Source: Elysia crispata
Taxonomy: Eukaryota > Mollusca > Gastropoda > Plakobranchidae
Assembly: GCA_033675545.1 (NCBI GenBank)
Contig: JAWDGP010004927.1
Coordinates: forward strand, 1,432,001-1,496,000
Direction of reading: 5' to 3'
DNA length: 64,000 bases
Part shown: in pieces, positions 13,396 to 26,717 of the stretch
How positions within the stretch are numbered: the stretch's first letter is position 1
How the letters are laid out: each line of letters begins with the position of its first letter
The notes under the pieces: model-generated
What the model saw: only the letters and a program-made list of their open reading frames with translations
Databases searched by the model: none
Told to the model about the DNA's origin: nothing
Position numbers and translations under genes: made by a program

Positions 13396-16300
13396 TACAA
13401 TGACTGTTAATACTTCTCTAGCTGTCGCTGTTGCTGTTACAAGAACTGCTATATCAACAACAACAAAAATTGGCACCAGTTATTCTGTTAGTACGGTACT
13501 AGAAGTGTTGCTTGTACTGATCAGTGGTTATGTTACCCTAGGCATACTAGTAATTTACAAAAATTGAACAGCACATGAAAGCCTAAATAAATCATACATG
13601 CAGTCCAAAATTCTAAACGGAACGTGTAGCGGCATTACGGTACTCTAATGTGTTATTTTTATGATTTTAAAGTGGCTGAGATGTTGAGTCTTTTAAATCA
13701 GTTAACACGATCGGCATGTAAAGTGATTGTCATTTGTCCCTCGATGGAGACCAATAAAGACTTGAGTGTTGATTTATTGGATTTCAGGCGTCATCCAGTA
13801 TGATTTTATTTTTTATTCCAAGGAGAGAGCTTGGGTATCAATAAAATGGAAGAAAAAAGAAATGAAACTGCAGCCATTCTTCACAATGCCACACGTCTAT
13901 TGGGTCTTAGTTTACTGAGTAAAACGAACGTCTATTACACGTTAACGTTTATTTTTCAAATGCACCATTCCTATTTAGTCCAGCTTTTCCCAGAAGATGC
14001 ACTTAGCTGAGAATTGCAACAGCACATTTTTCAGTCCCACAGGAAATTACATACATATAAACTAAATGTTATTGTAAATTCTAGTCACAGATGCAGTAAC
14101 TAAAACTTTTATCACGCCTTTAGATAGAATTTTTATCACGCCTTTACTTTTACTTGAGTTGGCGAGATGAGCTCCAACTCCATATTGAGAATAATCTCTT
14201 TCCCTCCTGAGAAAAATAATTGTTCATCACAAGACAATCGTCTATATTAGCCAGCTTTACCTACTTCCTCTAGGATTAGCAAAACCCTCATAACAATGAT
14301 ACTCTCAGAATGAGATGCTTTTGAGTTAATTCATTCACTGGCCAAAATTATACAATTTTATATTGTTTGAAAATCTTGCAAATAATCTACAAGTGCTGTT
14401 TGTAGGCCTTATGGCATATGTCCAAAGTTATCAAAACCCAAGGCAATGATACAGACTGGTTCAACTGACATATCATGTATACATGTGTATGAGTGAACTG
14501 AACTGTTACAGCTGATGTCTCAGATAATAATCCACACTATTTTATAGATTTATACTTATTTTACTATGACCTCTTGCAACCAGATCTAGGTTTTGGGAGA
14601 GTGCTACGGTTTGACTTGATAGATGTAAGAAATAGAAACAAATGAGAAAAAAATAATTCAAGGATGCCCATACAGCCTTTTTCTTTGCGATAAATTCCCT
14701 ATTACAAATAGTACTAAGAACCTGGGCAAATAATTTTTCCTCCTCAAAGTGAGGATCCTGAGCTCACACAAAAAAGTGGCCAGGTAAGGGGTTGGAGGGA
14801 AGGGCAGTTTATTATTCTCATGTATATCTTATGATCACTAGTAGGCATATTTATGTTACAAAAAGAAAAAAAAATTGAAGTTGAATATGAGCAGTACAAT
14901 GGTAGACAACAGTAAAAAGAGACAAAAGCTTGCATAACCAAAATTTCTTTTTATTGGAAATAGCAAAGGAATGCATGTAATAAAATAAATCTCCTGATTC
15001 CAAAAAAAAAGTTTAAGCCAAAAAATTTTATTTAAATAAAGACAAAAAGACAATGCTAATAAAAACATGCATATTTGCTAAACTGCACTTCACAGCAGTC
15101 AATGTACACTTGTCAACAGACCTACTGTAATGTACACCAGGGCTTTCTTTGTACTAGTTTCATGTTAAAAAATTTTTTCAAAATAACTTCCCATTGCAAT
15201 GTTCATATTTTGAAAATATTGAAAAAAAATCAATGTACTTCAACGATGGTCCTTACTGCGTCATCACACTAGTCTGAACACATTTTGTTTCAGATCATAT
15301 CCAGGCAGGCTTTTAAAACATATTTAACAGTGCAGAAATTCTCTCACCATATTTGCAAATACTAGTAGAAAAGCTAAAAAACCTGGATTTGAAAACATTG
15401 TGTGACAAAATACAAATTAAAGATAAATTAAAAAAAATATCCATCCTTTCATCTAGAGTTGTACAAAATATAAAAAAAAAGAAACTTAGATGTATTAACT
15501 TTTCATAATATAGCAGCCCAAAATGTTAAAATCCAGGTAATTGTTCATTCTTCGAACACAATAGCACAAAGTGAACATAATCTGCAATTCTCAAGCAATA
15601 CAACTTAATCAAGAGTCCACAGAAATTAAAACTGGTTTCAAACCAATTTATCTGAACAACACTGAGAAATAATTGCAATGATGTGTTCTTGAATCCTAGA
15701 ATAAAAATATATGAAGTGAAAAGATCCAATAATTGCTTCCAATAATATCATAAATGTAAATACTCAGTTTTGGAAAAACACACCTTGTATAATATAGCAG
15801 GTGACCATAATTCAATACTCAAGGTTTTTAATTTTAATTTGCTGTCATCAAAAAGATTTTCTAAAATTCTTTAGGAAAGCAAAAATAAATAAAACATTCA
15901 AAATATATGTTTAAAATGTTTTAAAGCTGCAGTATAAACAGTCAAGCATTTACAATGTCTTATGTGTGTAAATGGCTCTTTATATTACACCCTTATTATA
16001 AAAAGTGAGCAACACACAATGAAGGGTTTTACAGTGGCCATGATAACATGAAGTTTTAGAAAGAAATCGATTCTAGTTTAATTATAAAAACAGGTTACAA
16101 GTTGTTCTCCAGTTACATGCATCTAAGCTTTTTTAAAATTATTATGTCACATGGCTTAATCAAATAGTATGTCAACCATAATTAATTGACATTATTAATG
16201 GCTTTGCCATCACTAGTGTTACTTATACTAGTGACTATTTAGTTGAGTCTGATCATGACTAGTTTGGCAATTAATAAAGGACATACACACTTTGCAAAAA

Positions 16301-17238
16301 GGTTCAAAGAAATGGTTTCCATCTCGTTTGCAGATCATACTCGGTCATATTCATTGTTCCTTCATTCATTCTACATGTACTAGGTTTGAACTGAATGACA
16401 TTTCCATAGATGATCAATGTAATGTGTTAATTACAGCTATCTACAATAAAATCACCTCTGGCTAGTATTATTTTCTAAAGCTTCTTCAAGATTTCATTGG
16501 AATTATTTTTAACAATAGAAGCTTCAATTTAATTCGTTTTTATAACAACTGGAAGAAAAAAAGGACAATTCTCAATATGTTTCAACAGAAACGTTTGCAG
16601 CAGAGTATTTTTCACCGGTATACTGATCAGATCTTAGTCACAAGCACCAAACAGAGAAAGAATGATAAACAAAGTTTGAAGAGAAATTCAGATAACCTTT
16701 TGTCTTATGCCTAATCTTGACTTTTGTGTTGAGACAAACAAATTTCAAGATGCAGGCTATTTTTCAAATGCTGATATTGCAATATTTTACCAAAGGCTTT
16801 GCCTATAAATTTTATTCTTCTGCCGTGTTAGAATTAATAGGACTATAGAAATCCTAAAGTGTAAAAATCGATTGAACAAAGAGAACTTGCTATTTCCATC
16901 AATAAAATAATATACAGAGTCCAGCACCATAAGGTCAAACACTAAAACTTTGAAAATCAAACATAAGGCGCAAAATTATATCTTCCGCTGTTAATAAGCA
17001 ACACTAAATTCCACCTGTCATACCTCTTCCTGAGGCTGCAAGCAACTCAAGGAGCGAATTACATTGATTAGATCTTCATTAAAGCAAGGTACAGAACTGG
17101 CCATAAAGAGACAAAAGGACAAACACAACTGTTTCCTTGCAAAGTCTTATTACAAAAGAATAAGCTTATAGTGTAGGTCTTTCCTTCTTACTACTGTTTT
17201 AATTTTACATCAAAAGAGATATTTAAGCATCCCCGTGC
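13393..17238. other. Intergenic stretch with no recognised gene
   Basis: AT-rich DNA without protein-like open frames. I see no TIRs, long tandem repeats or RNA genes. It lies between the 5' flank of gene A and an old LINE fragment. Confidence 0.45.
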
Positions 17239-18090
17239 TTGTTAAATATATACACAGAGTATATCTTCCAGGATCGCATGAACAGCCTCAAAATCAACAA
17301 GATACGCTACATAGCGACACCACCTGCTGGCAACGAGGACCTTCAGAAAATCTTTGATGTAATGAAGAGTACAAGTGAACAAAAAATTGATAAAGGGCTT
17401 GAGATGAATGTGAAGAAAACGAATAACGATGGTCATTAGTAAAAATGAAGACATGCAAACAAAAATCAAAGTTGACGGAAAAACTTAAACATGTACAACA
17501 AGCTAAATATCTACTCTAGCCCAAACAATTACCAACAAAGGCAAAAGTAACAAGGAGATTGAGATTGCACAAGCCAAATCAATGTTCATCAAATTAAATA
17601 TTTTAATGTCAATGGACATTTTACTAGATCTCAGATTTAGAGCCATCAACCTCTATGTATATCAAATACTCCTCTACAGCGACGAAACATGGACTCTCTA
17701 TATAGAATCAACCAATCAACTTGAAGCCCTAGAGATGTGGATATTCAAACCCTTGGCAAGAGTTATCTACAAAGATAGATTGACAAATGGTGAACTTTTG
17801 AGTAGACTTGGTGTTGAGAGAGGAATGCTATCTCAAATAAGAACACACAAGTTGTCATATTTTGGCCACATTGCAGGGCATGACAGCCTGTAGAGGAAAC
17901 ACTCCTCACAAGTAGAATAGATGGTAGAAGTCAGTGGTACGACGACATCAAAGAATGAACTAGCAACCAGCTCTACTCGGACATCAAGCCAGCCCAGGAT
18001 CGTGTGACTTGGAGAAGCCTGGCAAGTCAAACCCAGAATGGCCCCAACAGCCGGAATGACAAGACAACAACAACAACAAAGACAAGTATC
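17239..18090 (+). pseudogene. Degenerate non-LTR retrotransposon 3' end (RT C-terminal part)
   Basis: Broken plus-strand frames together read like the last third of a LINE reverse transcriptase. 17239-17439 has a K(G)LEMNVKKT-type motif that follows the YADD box in such proteins. 17582-17893 has YSDETWTL, LEALEMW and LSYFGHIAGHD, matching the conserved C-terminal block of this LINE type. The reading continues in shifted frames through NIKEWT-like and NRNDKTT-like sequence to a (CAA)n tail near 18060-18080. The catalytic YADD is not preserved. The 5' part is missing, so this is an old dead copy. The clade is not certain. Confidence 0.7.
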
Positions 18091-19600
18091 CATACAATCT
18101 CAATAATAATGCAAAACTTGTAAATACATCATTCAATTAGTGTATAAAGTTGAAGCGCATTCCTCCATTCTTTTGTTAAAGACATAATCTAGCTTCATAT
18201 CAGTTACGCCTTAATTTTACTGAAATTAGTTTTTGCAAGTTTAACAAGCAGAAAAAAAAAAGGAAAAGAAGTTCTCCCTAAATGAGATATTATCTATACA
18301 GTCAGGTAGGGATATGTCAGAGACTAACACAAAACTAAAGGTTAAAACTTTTGAGTTGCAAAATGTGACTTACTTTTTTATAACAATCCACAAACTACAC
18401 AAATAGCAGATGCCATTACAACTTTGCGCAATGCCAGTGTGCTTAAATAGTGATTTTACCAGTTAGGGGAGTGGGAACATCTAAAATATTAAATGAGACT
18501 CTATTAACAATTCATGCTTTCACTTAAACAGTAGTAGTCATGCAAAAAAATTGTTCAGTGGAAAAAAATTAGTTAGCAGCATAAAAATTGGAGGTCCAAG
18601 TATATTCAAAATACAGTAAAACACTGTAACTAGATTATTTCAAGTATAATCTCAAATTGTGTCCCAAATCATTTCAATCCCTCAAAAAATGGCAATGGTT
18701 ATATGCCAAACTATTACTATGATTGTGCCTAAAATTTCAGTTTTAGAGTGTACCACTCTACCTATCTGTCGACAAGTCGGATTAGAGACATGAGTACAAG
18801 TGGGTGTTCAATTCCAATCTTGCATCCTAAAGACAAATGTTCATTACCAAACTTATAGAATTGAACTTTACTTCTTCATTTTCAAACACAGCCATCAAGA
18901 ATTTTTTCTCAATGAATTTGAGAAATCTGTGCTTTGGAGTGATTACTTGAATAAACATAGTGTTATCTTAGTGATGAAACAAAAGAATATATAATGAAAG
19001 ATAAATGTTCGCCTCAATTAAAAAATAATGATATCACATGCAATGTCAGTGAAATGTCAGACTTCAAATTAAACTTCCTTTCAAGATATTTTGATTGATT
19101 TTGCTCAATCCTGATATCAATAGATATATTAACTTTATTAAGGTACTGAGGTTTATGTGGTTCATGATGGACTTCCATATTGCTAGTTTACAAGTCCTGC
19201 AAGATAGGGCTGGGCTTTAGTTATCCATTGGTAACCAAATGATGATAAGAGTTCACTTTCACTGGTATTATATACAGCAGTACGTAACAATACTAAGATA
19301 TATTGAAGATATATTTAATTCAATTCAGTGTAAACAAATCCATGCAGATCATGCTTAGGCGATGAAACAGAAAACTGCCTTTAGGAATGCAAAAAACTTC
19401 CCACCAAAAACTGTTTCGTATAATCATCCTTTCAAGACCTATGGCATTCTGCATCCAGACAATCATATCATAAAGTTTTGGCATCTAGAGAAAACCATTT
19501 TCTTTAATGGCAGACATACAATATTAAAACAATCGTGAAGTTAACATAGCAAAATACAATATTAAAACAATCTTTAAGTTAAAATAGCAAAGTCATGCAT
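18091..19600. other. Intergenic stretch before the segmental duplication
   Basis: AT-rich DNA with no recognisable coding frame or repeat structure. It separates the LINE remnant from the left edge of the B-copy duplication. Confidence 0.4.
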
Positions 19601-21919
19601 AGGACTGTCTTTTAAAAGTATTTTTAAGCAAACTAAATTTTTCTCTTTGACCTGCCTTTTCAAAGATAAACACAAAAAAATTGCAATGTTAGAATGTAAA
19701 TTGTTTCATAATATAGCATACTAACACTATAGATCTATGCTGAGAGGCTTATGTGCCATTATTTTTTAGATGACTAGAAGTGAAAGTTGAAAAACAATCC
19801 TTCAAGAACACGAGTCCAATATGGGACATTAAGCCATTGAAAGTTTAAGACAAAAAAATAAAAAAAAGTAAAGAAAGCAAAAGAAGAAGCCTCAAAGCTA
19901 TCACAGTGAAGGATTCTGCGATCCCTTCACTTAAAAATTTAAAATTGCAATAAAATGTTGGCAATTTTCTTGAAGTAAAATCCATGTAAGAAAAAATACA
20001 TTAAAATGGGAAGTTGAAAACTGAAAATTGCATTTTAGTTAATGCTCAATAAGACTTGGTATTTAAAATGAAATAATAAGAAAGAAAGAACGAAGAACAT
20101 TGAAACAAAGTAAATGATGTCATGATACCAGAAAAGTACAAGTTGAATAATTAATTCATATGAAACAGCGACACTGAAATCCACGCATTTTGTTGATTCA
20201 TATGAAATAATGCCTCAAGTATATTTACAAATCTTGAACAGACAACAAAAATATTTTATAGTAAAAGGCACTTCAGATACATGACACAAATTTGCCAAGC
20301 AAAGCCTGGGTTTTTAAACCAGAGCATAGGCTTCAAAAGTGTTAATTTTCTTAATCTTTCTCTTGGCATTTATTTAATTACATCTGCTGGGTAAAAACCT
20401 ATTATATTATTTTTTTGAAAGTTTGTACACCATCATAAGGACAAAGATATTTGCAAAGCATCAAGGACAATTCAGACACAATGTTAAAAGAAAATAAATC
20501 TACTATGACACAGACTTCTCAAGTTAAAATTTTGTCCACTCTGTGTGAGCAGAAAATTCAGTTTTACATGGTGATTATGTTTCACTATAGACAATTGCAT
20601 CTGAATCACACATATTGCCTCAATCACAAGGCATTCACTGATTCAGAATATTTATAGCATGGCACAGCAGCCTGGCAGCACTGAACCTCAGGCAAAGACT
20701 ACATGATTTGAAATTATTTTGACTCGTAATCAACTTATCATTCTGTACCAAAAAGATATATAGATTTTTATCTTTTGTACAATGGAGACTTATCTCTTAC
20801 TTACAAATTGTTGCAAAACTTATTGGAGTACTAACAAACTAGGAATTTGTCCAAACGACACGGAGTGGCTTATAATTCTTTTGAAAAAAAATAATTGGAT
20901 CTTAAGTTCATTATTTAAGTTAATTCAAAATCAGATTCTGCAAAGAGAAAAAAGGGTATTAAGTTGGTACTAAAAATAAAATAAAAAATAAAAACAAAGA
21001 AAAGACCAGGTTTAAGAAATAATCTGTGAGAATTTCGAGCCCTCCTAAATTTGCGAAAAATCAACAGATCACTTTGACTTGAAAAATCTGATTTAAATCA
21101 CTTTCTTTTTGCCAAAATTTAATAATAATAAAAAAAAATAAAGATGTTCGAACATCTGGAAATCTGTTCTCATTTTTAGACACGTTTAGTTTTCTTTAAA
21201 CAATCTTTGAGGAATCAACTATCTAAAGTACATTAGAAACAGACATTTTATGTCTTGGGCAAATTAAATTTGGTACAATAGTCTCTGTAAAGGCAATGGA
21301 ATCCGATATTCAAGATCTTTCCATATTGAGACAGCAAAAAAAAATAATCGTGTTGGAAGAAACAATAAAAATAATTCTTAATTACTTAACTCTACCATAA
21401 TTCCTTTCTTGGTATAAGTCTAATGCATAAATGGCTCTGAGGTAGGCAGTTTGGCTATCAACCAAAAAATCTTCCATAAACATCCTTTAGTTGCTAAGGC
21501 ATAGACCATACACAAGCTAGGACCAAAGAAATCTTTGTTTAAGAATCTGGAAAGATAAAAACTAAGGGCTTGGAAATTGACAATGTCACCCTTTCAAATG
21601 ATCAAAATGTATTTTTTGAAAGTAAATCAACTCACCACTAATTATTATCTTGGAAGTTGGATAAAATTGTCCACGGACAAACATTAACTGCCCAGCATAA
21701 AAACCAGAGCACAATAATCAATCTTACAAATTTATGCAACTAATTTGCACATGAAGGAGAGAATTTTCTGACACTCTCAAATTTTACTTCAAAGGGGAAA
21801 AAAACTTGCATTTCCCTGTCATGTCTCTGATCACTTGGAAACGTGAAGAAAGCACATTGGTTGCAGATAGCGCTTTCCTGAATATCTTCCAGGAATATTT
21901 CTCATTGAAATTGTAGAGA
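19601..21919. other. 3' flank of gene B
   Basis: Noncoding duplicated sequence, collinear with 40719-40882 plus 43322-45443. It presumably includes the 3' UTR of gene B, which reads leftward. No open frame here is conserved as protein in the partner copy. Confidence 0.5.
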
Positions 21920-24900
21920 TCACATTTGTCCAAGGGCTACCTTGACAACATATTTCCGTGCTCGTGGATCTGACAAAATCTCCATGTGTTCAGCTTTGGG
22001 CAGCACTGTATGGTCCACAGGATACTTCTGTTTGCCTTTCCAGTCAGTGCAAGCCAATAGGCTGCGCATGTTTACTGTGCCGTCCCCATTGTCAGGTATA
22101 TTTTTAGGGAATGTATCTGGGAATTCGCCAGGACCAAATACAAGAGTACCTGGTGTGGGCAGGTCTGAGCCATGAACACAGTACATCCGTACACCTGGTG
22201 GTGTGATATCTCGGATCAGGTCTTGGGTATCCTGACGCATCTCCCAACCATCTAGAAAGTTGATATCGTTAAAGAAGTCTTTGTAGTCTTTTACCGTATA
22301 GTTGCGGTGTTCAGTCACAATTATGGCCTCATCAGGTCCCCAGAACCTTTCGTTGGGCATGAGGAAAGCAGTGCTGGGCATTGCTCGCTGTTCTGGACGA
22401 ACTGTGTTCGGCCAAACTGTTATAACTCCAAGGCTATCACCTGCAAATGAAATAAAGAAAAAAAGGAAAGAGATCATTAAACAGAGGCTACTTATTTCTA
22501 AAACTGCTTTGTATCAGTTGCTAAAAATAATTTGAAACAGGATAAAAGCTTCAGATTGGAAGTTTATTTCTTATATTTTAACAAAAAATAGGCATTACCC
22601 TTTCTTATAGGATATGTCAATAGGCCAATTTGTAAAACATTGATCAATAAATAAATAAGTCTGACTTTCATCCCCTGCCAAGCCATCTGATGAGGAAGTA
22701 TGATCACAACTAATTGGCTTGTATCCTTAGCTGGGAAGAGAGCAGGAACCTCCACACCTGCTTCTTTAGAGAACACCAAATCAAGGAGGTTTTACTGCTA
22801 CGGAAAAAAACTGGGAAATTCTCTGATTACAGGCCTAGTCATGAATGACCTTGGGCTAGGATATAGGAACAAGGCAACGATAAAGACTGATTTAAGTGGG
22901 TATGGATGTAGATTTAGGAAGGAAGAAAACTTGAAGAGAGCTGTAGAATAAGCCATTGGTGGAAAGATATATAATGTTCTTTTTCATCTCTTTCTTTCAT
23001 TTCTAAAAGAGCTGAAAAAGAGAGAAAAGTTACCGAAATCTTAAGTCTAAAGATTTCGTTTTGTTTTTGCTTTGCATATACTATCCAGCCTTTGGAATTT
23101 TTCTTTTTTTTTTGTTTCAAAACAAATGAATGAGACAAACTTGGCTGCATCAGAAGGCAGGCACTTCCATCATTTATTTGTTACTAAACAACGGAACGAC
23201 AGCTCAATCTGTAGTCAGTGAAAGAATTGAAACAACATACCTGAGGAATATAGCCTAAGCGGTTTAACAGCACCTGCCCACACACCAGAGAGAGAGATGA
23301 ACGACTGAATGTATTTGTCCTTCCAAGCTTGAGGCTGATGGTTCAAGAAGTACAAGAACACAGGGTTGCCCATGCTGTGTCCTATGACAACACACTTGGT
23401 GCGGTTGTTGAGCTCATATGTGTCCTCGATCAGTTTCTGGAGATCTTTGTAGTACTGGCCCATCTCATCTTGCAAACAAGATAAAAAGCAGGTTATATCT
23501 CAGCAAGTTGAACAAAACAAATTTAACCCTTAGCTCTATGTTGGCAGAAGCAACCTCCTTTGAAGCGTTTACAATTGGACCCATTAATATTAATAGTCAC
23601 CACATGCATAACGTGGCTTTTTAAAACAGTTTTTGTTTTTTAATGCAAGATCTGTAAAATCAAAAAAAAAAAAAAAAAAGACAATAAACAATGCATCTAA
23701 AAAAATACCTGAAATAACATGCAATTCAGAAATAAAGAGCTGATCAGTATCTCAAGCACTTCCAATATCAATGCTCATAAGATTGAGATAACTAACATAA
23801 AATTATCTCAATCAGCTACTAAGCTAATACTCAAACCTACATGTACTACTGCATATCAAAAACCTTCAACATGTTGATACACTAAGCCATGAATCAAGTG
23901 AGCAGTTTGAAAATGGTTCAATACATGATGTTAAGAACAAACGACTGTAATTTTTTCAAAGATTTATATCTTGGAAAATGAAAAAAAAAAGTGAATATAA
24001 AAAATGCTGGCAAAGTAAAGCAAGTATTGAGTTAAGAAAAGTGCTTCTAAAATTTCAGTCGCAAAAAAAGGTTAGATATTTGGAGATATCCATATGTTAC
24101 AATGTGATCTAAACCCTTAAAAATAGCATAAACCACTATGAACTATTAAATATGCGTGCAAATTTTTTCTGGAAAAAAATGTTGAATTTTTGTGAGTGGA
24201 AATTCTGGTTGTATTTCTATTGTAAGTGCAGTGTAATGTAACAATGTCTATTTTATTTTTCTTACCTTTTCTCAATGTTTTGTCTCTTCATATGATTCAA
24301 TGTTGACTTACAAATAACAAAAATCCTGCTGAATTGGATCAAGAGTGAAACCAAAGTAAGTAAAGCAACTAAAAGATTAAGGTAAATTGGTGTAAATTGT
24401 CCACTCACTTGGTGCTTTTCTAAAGTCAAACGGAGCTCCTCGAACAGACAAGTTCCTCTTGTATCCAACAGCTACAAGATCTTCTACAATATGATAAAAG
24501 TATGATACTGAAACAAAAAAAAAACAAACTTATTTTAAGTATTTTCTACACAAAAGCTGATATATATAGTGGCATATTCACCCTGTATTTAACATTTGTT
24601 TCCTCTGTGCCTTTCCCTGACAACAAGTCTTTGGAAGGGAGAGAGGAGGATGAGGTGACATATTTCAGCATATATAACACTTGCCATTCCAGGATGGAAA
24701 ACAAATAAGTAGTTAGATTAAGGATAGCGCAACTAAGTCACATTTAGAGCAAGCAAACCCTAGACTCTAACAATAACACTAATAAACCTCTATCTTGAAC
24801 ACTTTTTTTTCCTCAAAAAAAAAACCAAACTAAACAGATAAAACTAAATCAGTGAATGTTGCCAGTCACTTTACAAGCCACGAGAGAAGGAAAGGAGTAA

Positions 24901-26668
24901 TGTCCGAGCTCAAATAGCAGGGGAGAAACAAGTAATTTTTTTAAAAACCCTTTTAACAACTTTTTTTATAGCATGGTTTTGCTCTTTCCTTGTGGGGCTA
25001 TCATATCAAACATTACTAAGCTTTTGGAGGATTATACCCCCATCAAAGCCCAGCCAAGAGTGTTAGTTGAGGGAAAAATTGCACAAAAAGGCAGCTGAAT
25101 GCAGAAAAGATTATACTTTTTTTTTAAGAAAAAGGATTTTAGCTAAAGCAGAGTTCGAACACAGACAGCTGACAACTCAACACTTCACATTATAGAAACA
25201 AACAGGTTTGAAGGAAAGAATTCCAAAATTGGATTTATGATTTCAAATTTTAGAAAGAGTATGTAGACATTACTAAATGGCAAATGCACAAAACAAAAGG
25301 ATGGGTCTGTGGTGCCTTTCCATTTATGATCACTATGATATTCTTGTATTCAAGCCACAACATGAAGCATAGCATAGCAACAGCAACAAGTGCCTTTTTT
25401 GGAATGACATTTGATTACTGGTATGTATAAGTAGTAGGCATTAAAAAGAATTGATTCAAAATTTATGATTTAAATTGATATTATCATTTTTCTTGCGACA
25501 CTTATTTTTATAAATCTATCACTTTTGCCCACACTATCAATCTGCGATATTCGCATTCTTTAAAAAAAAAAGAACATAATTGTAAGTATTATAATAAGCT
25601 AAAATAAAACTATTAAAAAGAGTTAAACTGACAGCAAAGTTTTTGATTATGCAAAATTGCGAGTGCCATAAAATTTAAAAAAATTGTGAAACCTCAGATA
25701 ATTGGAATTGTACATCTAGGATTACAAATTACCAGACCATGATATTGGTTAACCAAGAAAAAAACTCAAGCAGTCTCAGAAGATTGACATCACCTTAACA
25801 TCAAACCTCAATGCACTTTCAACAAACTTTGGAAATTAGAAGGAATATACACAAAAAAGAAATTAATAAAAAAAAAAAGAAAAGATTATTATCTAATTTA
25901 AGCTAAATATTGACAATGTACTGTTTTAAGGCAGACCTGAGGAGATCTCATGAGACAGCCAGTATGGGTCTAACCACTCTACCGAGGCAGTGTCACCAAA
26001 ACCCATCGTTGTTATATCTACTCCATCTGGGCACCGTGTTGTTCGAGTTTTGTTGTCATACACAAGACTGTCAAATAATTCATCACATAATCAAATTTGA
26101 AAAGAATAATATTATCTTTAACCAAATAACAACTTTCAAACTAAAACAAATATTACACATGTAGATGTAACAATTTAGTAGCCTTAAATTTTGTCTCAAA
26201 TTATTTTACCTTCATTTAATGAAGGATGAAGAACACAACACAAGTCTTATAATAAGTCTGAGCAAAATATTTAAAACGGAAATAAACCCAGCACTGGTAG
26301 CCATAGATTTTACATGTGTTAAAAATCATTGGGTTTTTGAAAGAATAGTTGACAATATGTAGTTTTGTAAGGAAGAGTTTAAATAACAGCGTGCACAAGT
26401 GTATGCATCAAGCAAACTAGAAGAAAGATAAGTCTTTTACACCAGAATTGTAGTATGAAAAGTTCCTAAATCATTTTACACTGAGCCTACGACTTTCAAA
26501 ACTAGTTGGCTAAAAGTAAAACTGTAACTTTTCATTCAGGATCCATGTATATATCGAAGAGTGCTGATCTACATATGAGAAATGACAGCACCTGACTGTT
26601 TTTAGAAAATGTTAAAGTTTTACTGCAAAACTCTTTCCAAATACTTTTAAAACTTGAATAGGTTACTC

Positions 26669-26717
<49 letters not shown>

